From the NCBI RefSeq assembly GCF_000143105.1, contig NW_014040560.1, positions 1,674,001-1,738,000 of the forward strand: a DNA stretch of 64,000 nt, given 5' to 3'. The notes beneath the pieces are model-generated. The model was not told where the DNA came from, did no database searches, and saw nothing but the letters and a program-made list of their open reading frames with translations. This document shows, piece by piece, positions 56,048 through 64,000 of the stretch. This DNA comes from Grosmannia clavigera kw1407. Its lineage: Eukaryota; Ascomycota; Sordariomycetes; Ophiostomatales; Ophiostomataceae. The stretch's first letter is position 1, and the number at the start of each line of letters is the position of its first letter. The position numbers and the translations under genes were made by a program.

Positions 56048-58558
56048 TCAACGGCTCGGGCGTCTGTCTAAAGGCTCCGGTTTGTCAATCAGTCCGCCTA
56101 TGTCGACCCGCGTCTTGTCGTCTCTCGTCGTGGGAAGAAACTCCAACGGTCTGGCTTCGTGTCGGCTGCGTATCGGTGGCAGCTGGTAGCTAGATGGTGG
56201 TTGCTGCTGATGAGGCTGTGCAACTAGGCCTGGCGCACTTCTTGGAGTCTGATAAGAAGAGGGCCCTGCCAGATACTCAGATCTACTCGAGAAGGCGGAA
56301 TAGGTGGAGGGCAAAGCGGGGCTGAGGACCGCCATCACTGGTCCCGAGGGAGGCGGTGGGTGTAGAGCAGGGCCCGACCCAAGATCGGTGGCGAGCCTTG
56401 AGCGGGTAACGTCAAAGGTTGCCGCCACCGGCGTCGAATGGGAAAATGCTTGATGCTGAGGTGGATGCTGCAAGGGCGGGTACGCGTATGGCACTTCCCG
56501 CGACTGTGGCGACGGCGTAGGATGTCCGAACGACCGCATTTCCACATGTAATAAGAGGACGATAAAGTATATCGAATCTTGTTTAGCCAGTCCGAATTGC
56601 GCGCGGAATCCCCTCTGCTGGCCATCCTGAGATCGGAACGTGATATACTCCGGCCGATCCAACGAGAATCGGGCCATGTCGTCTGAACTGAATCCGAGAG
56701 CCTGGATGACTCTGTCTTGTTCTCGCTCCGGAAAAATTGGTGGCAGATATTGCGGGTCTTTTCGTCTTCGTTCGTCATGCATCTGGTGCAGCAGTGTCTG
56801 TAGGCTTCTGTCGTCCGCAGGTAGAGTCAAATCCCGGAGATTCAACCCAATCGTATTTTGGTGCCCGACAGCATCTGAAAACGAGCTGGACGCCTTGGTG
56901 ATCCCCAGATTCATGGTAAGATAGGCAGCTGGCACGGGGTGCATGGTAGAAATCGAAGGAGGAGCCGAATAAACGTTTGCTTCGGCCAAGCCACCGCGCT
57001 CGATAAACCTTGGAGCCATAAAGTCAGCAGGCTGAAACTTTATTATCCTGTGTGAGGAAGAATTGCTTCGTCGCGTTGCGATACCGTACCCTGTGCCCAT
57101 GGATGAAGGGGATTGTCCATATAGAATCTGCGGCCTGTGCAATGCCGACTCGGCCGGATGCCCGCCTGGGCCACCTCTCCCTGAAAGATCGTACCTCAAG
57201 TCCCTCTCCTCGCGGAGTCGTGGACGTCCCCGTTTCTTGTGCTGAACGTCGACACAGGCATCCTCCTTGTTGTTGCTCAAGCAACGAGAGCAGGGCCGTT
57301 GTGCTATCTCGCGTGTTAGTTAGTGTATAAAAACTTGCGGGCCAATTCAGCCTGGAAAGAAAATTCAGACGCCGCCTTGACAACGAAGCACTCGTCTAGA
57401 CAGGGTCGAGAATCGAATGTCTGTGACAAGGGGTATGCACCGAAGGATAACGACAATGGGAGAGGAAAGATGTTTATGGTAAAATCGAGAAATTGATCGC
57501 TGTGCAGCAAGGGGCGGTTTTAAACCAGCCCCTCGTCGCCATGGGGTAATAAACACTGGACGATTAATTGGTCGTACGTACAATCACACCTGCAAATCAA
57601 AAGCCACTATGTCAGATCATCGGCATTTCAGGGAGGAAGCTGGAAAGCGGGAAAGAACGAAAACAAAAACGGAAAAAGCCAGATATAAAATCAAAAGCAC
57701 AAAGGCACGGCACGTCCTCGATCAAACCAGGCGTTGGGAACTGACTTACCGCAGATGGGCTCTTTTGCAGGGCACGCAAGCGGATGCCACGTGCCCTTTG
57801 GTCTTTCTCTGAGACTTGGGAGAGTCAAACGGCTGGATGGAATCCTCTCTCCCCGAAGGGCCCGGAGCGGAAACTGAATTCGGAGAAGGAACTTGTGATG
57901 GCGGTGGCGGCCGGCTCGGGACAGAAATGGGGTAGCCTTGCTGCATCGGTCCCGGACCTGGCAAGGGGGGCAGGTAAGGGAGGTGTGCCGGCATTGCTGG
58001 GTCCAGGAGCTGTGGCGAAGCGTAGGCGGAAGAAGACATCGAACGGGGGTCAGAGGGATCTTCAGAGCGAGAATAGAGCGAGTACGGTCTCGGATACGAG
58101 AGTGGCGTTTGCGTTGGCGGTGGTGGTGGCTGCTGCTGCTGATATTGATGCTGTTGCGCATGTGAGTGTGGGTGTGGATGGGCGTACGAATCTACTGAGG
58201 AACGGTGTTGTTGTTGTTGTTGTTGCTGCTGCTGCGGCTGCTGTATGATAGCAGGTCTGTGGACGTCTGCGATGCTTGCTGTCGTCAAGGCAGATCCTCG
58301 ATAGGCATCGTGGCTCGTACTCTGTTGTCGTCCCTGGCTCCAGCCACCAGCCTCGTGAGTTGGTTTGGACGGAAGTGGAGGAGACCCTGACATGGGCGGA
58401 GACGGGTAGGCCTTCGCTCGAGCAGCACGTTCCGACTCTGCCCGTGCCCAGGTCAGGTCCAGGGAGAAGCGTGCCAGATCTAAACAGTCTCGGCGCCGGC
58501 CGAGCGAGGTCTGTGGCTCTGCGAGACGGAGATGATACGTCGATGTTAGGGTTTGCAT
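56048..58558 (-). CDS. Zn(II)2Cys6 transcription factor with AT-hook-like motif (regulator 2), containing an 8-nt microexon
   Basis: Three exons: 57750-58558, a microexon 57582-57589 (GTGTGATT), and 56048-57303; total 2073 nt, 690 residues. The zinc cluster is complete only with the microexon: ACVPCKRAHLR + CD + SQRPCSRCLSNNKEDAC (C-x2-C-x6-C-x5-C-x2-C-x8-C). KKRGRPRLREERD, an AT-hook-like sequence, follows at once. The N-terminus has AKAYPSPPMSGSPPLPSKP, a poly-Gln run and Pro/Ser-rich sequence. The C-terminal half has a region with QALGFSSDDMARFSLDRPEYITFRSQDG that may be PAS-like (weak). Likely nuclear DNA-binding regulator; targets unknown. The start could be further upstream if another exon exists. 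Introns are 160 and 278 bp, longer than most here, and the second has tandem ACTAAC branch sites. Confidence 0.87.
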
Positions 58559-60628
58559 GGATGTGGCAGTAGCTGTGATGTCCTGTGGTCTTTCTCTTGC
58601 ACGACGCAGTCAGGGCGTCTTCGGACACGCGGCGTCGGCTTCGCAATGGCGGGTAGGATTGGAATATCTCGCGGCTGGCGAGATGGACATTTAAATCTGA
58701 CAACAGCACTGACCGCCCTCGGGGATTCTGGCGCATGCCTTGCCGTATCGAGGAGCTCTTGTGCTAGCACGCGGGTCAGAGGGGTAGGCGAGAGCGAGAA
58801 AAACAAGGTGGTGTGAAGTCCGAGTTGAGGGGTGTGGCCTTTTGGTGTCGAGGCCGAGAAATGTCGAATGAACCCGGGGGTCGGAGCTAGTGAATTGTGC
58901 TGCGTCCGCCCAGAAGAGAGCGAGGCAGAGGTGAGCTAGGTCGGCAGGCCGGAGGGGCGATCTGGCCAGACGCCGGACAGATGCGCGTTTGATGCAATCC
59001 CGGCGGAGCCTCGATGAGGTCGTTGTGTTTGGGGCAGAGAAGCAAATCCGCGGTGACCAAAGTGGAGATTGCAGCGGGAGCAGTTTGGCGTGCAGAATAG
59101 GCTCACGGCTGTTTGGGCTGTCCTTGTCCACGTGAGTGTGTAAATATTGGTAGGGAAGGAGCGAGTGGTGGTCATTCCCCCTGATGCTGCTCAATCGTAT
59201 AGCCTGGTTATGCTACAGACCTGTTGCCTATTCCGCTGGCAGGGGCCAGTTGGAGAGGATGCTGATCTTGACCATGGGAAATGCGTCCCGTCTAGAAGCT
59301 ATCGTCGAGGAGCGAGTCCAGAAGCTAGTCGGAGAATGCACATGCGGGCAGACGCGAGAAGCGGGCGGCGGCGGAAAACGAGAGTGGTGCGAGACGGGAT
59401 TGATAGAAGCAATAAGTGAGAATGGTCGCTGGCAGTCGAGGAGAACGGATGGAAGAGAGATACAGGAAAAGGGGGTGGGGAGGAGAGGGGGGGGACAGAG
59501 GTGGAGGAGGGGGGGAGATGATGGGATGACGACGAGACAGCTGTGCCGAACGGTCCTCTCTCTTCTCCGTCACCGGTCTGGTCTGGCAAGAAGGCAGACG
59601 ATGGCGAGCGAGGTTAAAGCTGGGACGACCTGTGATACGACATGCCGCTGTGTTCCTGGCTGAGGAAGCTGGTGGGGAGCTGCAAGGAGGTCACCAGACT
59701 TATAGGATATGTGCCGGCCGTTGTCTGGCCTGGGTGCGGCGTGGGAGAAGGGGGGAGAGCGAGAGCGAGGGAGAGAGAGAGAGAGAGAGAAAGAGAAGGA
59801 GGAAGAATGAGGCCGTGGCAGGACCAACGAGGAATAATAAAACCAGAGCAGAGCAGGCAAGAGACAGAAACGGCAAGGTGGGCTGTGATCCTATGCAAGA
59901 CAGCGTTTAAACGGGGCGACGGGTCGCGGCTCGTCTCTCGCTCGTTCCCAGAGGCTCGTGCTAGTCGGTTGTAGTGGTGGGACTCTTTTGGAGCCGGGAG
60001 AGCCTTTGCTTTTGTTGCCGTACTACTAGCATGCACGAGCAGCTCTTCTGCGGTGCTGTTGGAAGGGTGGATCGGTGGTAGCTCCAGAGAAGGGACGCAC
60101 TGGTAGGGTTGGTGTCGGTCGGGTCGGTGGCTCACGGAGGTTGTGCGACTCTAAAATCATCGGCGCCTTTGACATGGGGGTGGTTTAACCAGGGTCACGC
60201 TTTTGCTGCAGGGTTGACATCGAGGTAGGGAGAGGGGAGGGGGGGGTTTACTCCGTACGAGTATCCGTATGAGCAAGCGGGCCTCTTTTTTGACCCCCCT
60301 CCCCGGACCATGCTGTTAATCTGCTATATAATCAGGGCATTGGACAAGTCGTCCGCCAAGACTTCCTCTTCGGTCCATTTTGGCCCTCTGGCTGCAGGTA
60401 AACGCTCAGCTTTGCCTCTAAACCTCGTTGGAGCTATCCTCTCTCTCTCCTCTCACTCGTCTTTTCTCTCTCCTTTTCTCTCCTCTTCTCTCTCCTGTTT
60501 TCCCGTCTCTCCCCCTCTTCTCTCCCTCAGTCGTCGCCACCACACCCACACGTACTGGCAAACGACCACAGAGCTGTTCAGCCCACACAGACACCAGCTC
60601 CCTCCCACACACAAACACATGCACATAT

Positions 60629-60662
<34 letters not shown>
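60629..60662 (+). repeat. (CA)17 microsatellite
   Basis: Uninterrupted CA dinucleotides directly after a C/T-rich tract and before a short CG-rich stretch (acgcgcgcac). Confidence 0.95.
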
Positions 60663-60664
<2 letters not shown>

Positions 60665-61286
60665 GCGCACACCCCCTCCCCCTGTAGACTACCACACCTA
60701 ACGCGCTCGACAGGGCCAGGTGGCGAGTGCCCACCTTGGAAGGATCCATTCTACGATCCGGGGTTCCTCCAGCTTGCATTGGCCAGATGGCCGTGTAGCA
60801 CGTAGCTTTACAGTCTCGCGTTTGTCGATTATGCATCACTGGCTTGGCCAGCAGCCGGCGGCGACAAGAAGGAACAGAGTACAACTTGTCTGATTGCTTT
60901 ATGCTTCCCCTACCGTTGCCACCCCCTGGTCTTGTATGCAGACAATGGCAGACCTTGCTACTGGAAAAAGTAGCAGCAATACGGGCAGTGTGCCCGTGAT
61001 AGCATTGGGAGTGGGCCTTTGGTAAGATTTCAGTTGAGCTGCAAGGCACAAGGACAAGAGCCAAGCAGCCGTGCTTCCTACGACATAAGCTCATGATACG
61101 AGCCCGGGGTCTCGAGCGGCTCAAGCGCCTTGTGTGATATGTAAATCATTAGGTTTGGCCTGGTGTGCCGGTGAGAGTTTAAAGCTGATTTACTTTTTGT
61201 GGGAAAAGCCGGAGAAGAACATGGGGCTGGCTACTGTGCTCTCCCTATTTTTACCCATCTGTTCTTTTTGTCTCTTTTCGGGAAAA

Positions 61287-61301
61287 GGGGGGGGGGGGGG
61301 G
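61287..61301 (+). repeat. G15 homopolymer
   Basis: Fifteen consecutive G on the plus strand. It lies in a zone with other long G-runs near 59470-59520, 60230-60246 and 62224-62250. Confidence 0.9.
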
Positions 61302-62759
61302 TTCACTTCATTTTATTTCTGTCTCATTGTGTCGTAGGCACCATTCAAGCTCAAACAAGCTACGGCAAAGCACTCAATTCGGATTTCTACAAATTATTGT
61401 GGGGGCCAGGGGCACCAGACAACAGACAACGAGACGGCCGGGCAAAGTGAGGCAGAGCCCGAGAGGAGAATGAGATACGAGTCTTTGTAGGCTTCAATCA
61501 TGGAATCTTTTTCAGACGGACGGAGTACGACGTACTCGTATTCTTTTGCCCGCGGAAAAGAAGTGCTGCTCTCCACCCTTTCTCTCCACTCCACTCGGAG
61601 CGAGATGAAGAGGACGGCGATCTGACTAGAGCAGGAAGAAGCAACGTCTTAGGGTGGAAGGAGGTTCGCTCCGTAGATTAGGACCACCACTAGGACCCAT
61701 GACGTGTGGTATTCGGATCACACTCCTCGTACACATCCGGCTGGTGTGCCGCCACCTCGCTTGAGGGCTCGGGGAGATGAAGGGGGAAGGGGACCGTCCA
61801 CCGGCTGCTTGTTTAAGATGTGCGCGTATAGTCGTAGCTGGTGCAGAACCAGGCCGAAGCCTGGCCCGTTTCTTCTAGGCGCCGTCGGCATGTGGGGGGG
61901 TGGCAGAAGACAGATTGGTACGACGTACGACGGTTACAGGCGAAAGAAACTAGGGTAGGTTCAAGTACTGACCAGGGTCCGACCAGGGGCTTATGGCAGG
62001 CCAGTGACTTTTTTAACAGTGCGCGGTACAAATTCGTACCCTAGTAACTTACCCTTGTAACCTCCGTAGAGGCGAGAAACGGGGAAACGAGAACGAGAAT
62101 CTACCCTGTACCATGTAGGGGGACTACATGGTAATAGAGCAGGCACAATGTCTCGGTGGCGAGCCGCAACGGGAAAGGGCCTTGCGACCATTTTTCTCGT
62201 GCATGTGTCTGGCGATGCAAATGGGGGGGAAGGGGGGGTGGAGGGGGCATACCTTGCCAAGGAGTTTGGGACAGGTGGGAAAGGAGAGAAGGATGTCGGA
62301 ACGAGGGAAGAGGGAAGAGGGAAAACGAGGGAGGACTGAAAGCCGGCCGGCCTGCTGCAGATGCAAGATAATACAGGGCACCGCAAGCTAGCGTGCTGGC
62401 TGAGCTGTCCGACCGGTACGCAATACGGTAATGAGTTGCATGAGCACCAATAGGGAAGGGGATGAGGAGGGATTACATAGCAGGCATACGCAGCAACAAA
62501 AACTTGTCAGCAGCAGACGACAAGCCCAGCCTAAACGCTAGGCAGGGTCCCACCTGCCTAGCAAAGAGGCATGGCACCACCCGCGCTGTCCCTGTTAGGA
62601 AGGCCCCCGGAAAGAATCTAGCCAGGACTCGCGAACCTAAACAAATGTGGTTGTGTGTAGGCGACCAGGGCAGCTGCCGCTGCCGTTGCCGCTGCCCTTG
62701 CAGCCCTTGCAGCACTGGCTTCTGGCCCTTTTCTTCTTACTTTTTCCGTTCCTAATCTT

Positions 62760-62788
62760 TACTCCGTACATATCTTACATACGGAGTA
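62760..62788. repeat. 9-bp inverted repeat of the TACTCCGTA element
   Basis: TACTCCGTA at 62760-62768 and TACGGAGTA at 62780-62788 are exact reverse complements separated by 11 nt. Confidence 0.9.
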
Positions 62789-63700
62789 GTAGCTCGCAAA
62801 CCTTCTACGGAAGGCGTGGCCAGCCAACATAGTGTATACCCCACACCGAATGACTCCGCAGCGAAGATGTACTCTTACAGTATCTTTACTCCGTAGATTC
62901 GCAAAAGTGCAGCAGCGCGACTTTTTCTCCATTGTCCGGATGCCGGCGCACGGCCCGTTCTTGCCGTCCTCGTCTTGCTTCCTCGTAACGTCTCCGGTCG
63001 GCTCCAGAGTCCTCACCGACACGGTCCACCACAGCAGAGCTCTGTTCGGCATGTGCCCAAATCCCGAGTCCTCTCTCCCCAGACTGTTGAGACACATTGC
63101 CATGCAAGAGGCCTTATACGGCAATCACTAAGCTCTCCCACTTCCTCAGCCCTCTCCTCCTTGTGAGACACGAACGCTGTTATTGTGTATCCGACCTGCG
63201 CAGCAATGACGAAAAAGCAAATGCGTCAACTCAGCATCCACTATCTGTTCGCTTCGGCATCACCGTTGCGATGAAGGCTTCTCGCGCACTCCGTACATAG
63301 TAAGATACCTAGTACAATGTGATACTCCTCGGGTAACCCTAGCTGAACTTTACATGAGCCCACCTGCCGAACGGAAGAGCACAGGACAGGAGAAAAGAAA
63401 ATAAAGAAAAAAGGGGGGCCGAAGGTTGCATTCTTCCTTCGAGGGGGTCACACGCCGTACAAGTATCACACAGCTCACTGGCCGAGCTGGCGTTCTGCTC
63501 CGTAGATGCGCTATGTACGACGTGCTCCGTACAGAGGTACCTTACCCTGCACTTTATGCAAATCGGCTAGCGCTGCAGCGCACGAGGCACCGGCCGCATT
63601 CTGGCTGGCGGAAGCGGGACTCGATTCGGTTTCTCGACTTAGTCCAAACGGGGGACACGGGGCTGTCGCGCACCAGTGTGTAAGCAGATGGCCAAGTACT

Positions 63701-63737
63701 CTGCATCTTGCATCTTGCATCTTGCATCTGCATGCAG
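63701..63737 (+). repeat. Short tandem repeat of TCTTGCA with palindromic ends
   Basis: Tandem TCTTGCA units bounded by CTGCAT on the left and ATGCAG on the right, so the ends are inverted copies. No function suggested. Confidence 0.7.
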
Positions 63738-64000
63738 TTGATATTGTGCACGTCGATATATGTATGCCGAGGCTGAGCTCCGACAAGTCCACCGGCAGTT
63801 GTCCAGAAACCTTTGACCGCTGGTCGGCTCCTCTTTCGTCCTCGCCTGTTTCAGAAAGCACAGATTCCCAGCAATCTGTCAAACGAGCAATAACTGCGCA
63901 ATTAATCTTGTGGCATGCCGCGGGAAAGTGGCGGTGCTCGGCCCCCCCAAAAAATGGAGGGTGCTCCGTACAGCAAGCTGCTGACAGAGAACAAAAATAC

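Larger units (their letters stand above)
58559..64000. other. Gene-poor right end: regulator 2 promoter/leader and non-coding sequence
   Basis: About 5.4 kb with no supported gene. The minus strand is C/T-rich in blocks up to about 59820 (seen as GA repeats on the plus strand, 59754-59806), probably the long leader and promoter of regulator 2. Further right lie a TATA-like box at about 60322, a plus-strand C/T tract 60438-60535, a (CA)17 repeat, several G-runs, and at least nine copies or variants of the TACTCCGTAC element. Open frames are short and motif-free. Confidence 0.55.

Noticed and set aside
1..64000. Secondary-metabolite gene cluster, suggested by two Zn cluster regulators, P450 reductase, IDI1 and a permease in one window
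   Set aside because: There is no polyketide, peptide or terpene synthase and no P450, and the listed genes are separated by essential housekeeping genes.

Overview
This window is nuclear DNA from a filamentous ascomycete. The genes are GC-rich and broken by short GT-AG introns (about 50-80 bp, a few longer), leaders are pyrimidine-rich, and several products are fungal types: two Zn(II)2Cys6 regulators, PAG1/Tao3, a CYSTM protein, an NCS1 purine permease and RIB7. A Sordariomycete is my inference; I cannot place genus or species. I saw no tRNA, rRNA, CRISPR array, transposase or virus-like gene.

Layout, left to right: 3'-truncated CSC1/DUF221 channel (-); CYSTM protein (-); RIB7 (+) converging on an NCS1 permease (-); Zn cluster regulator 1 (+) converging on the giant PAG1/Tao3 gene (-); NADPH-cytochrome P450 reductase (+); two-RRM RNA-binding protein (+) converging on RIO2 kinase (-); proteasome subunit RPN1 (+) converging on MLH1 (-); a small disordered protein (+) converging on an eIF4E-T-like protein (-); URB1 (-); isopentenyl-diphosphate isomerase (+); GNAT acetyltransferase (+) converging on Zn cluster regulator 2 (-); then about 5.4 kb with no supported gene. 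Coding strand mostly alternates, so most spacers are short convergent tails or longer shared divergent promoters.

The genes are mainly housekeeping: ribosome assembly (URB1, RIO2), proteolysis (RPN1), mismatch repair (MLH1), riboflavin (RIB7), isoprenoid/sterol supply and redox (IDI1, CPR), polarity (PAG1) and mRNA control (4E-T-like, RRM protein). They do not form a biosynthetic cluster, and I found no convincing new multi-gene system.

The most notable observations are an 8-nt microexon inside the Zn cluster of regulator 2, a GC-AG intron in MLH1, apparent reading-frame breaks in the 4E-T-like gene and the PAG1 N-terminus, a possible targeting presequence upstream of IDI1, and a short motif (TACTCCGTAC and its complement) recurring about 20 times, only between genes, once as a perfect 14-bp inverted repeat.

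Exon boundaries were worked out by hand from splice signals, phase and family motifs. Gene symbols follow family recognition, not a database search.
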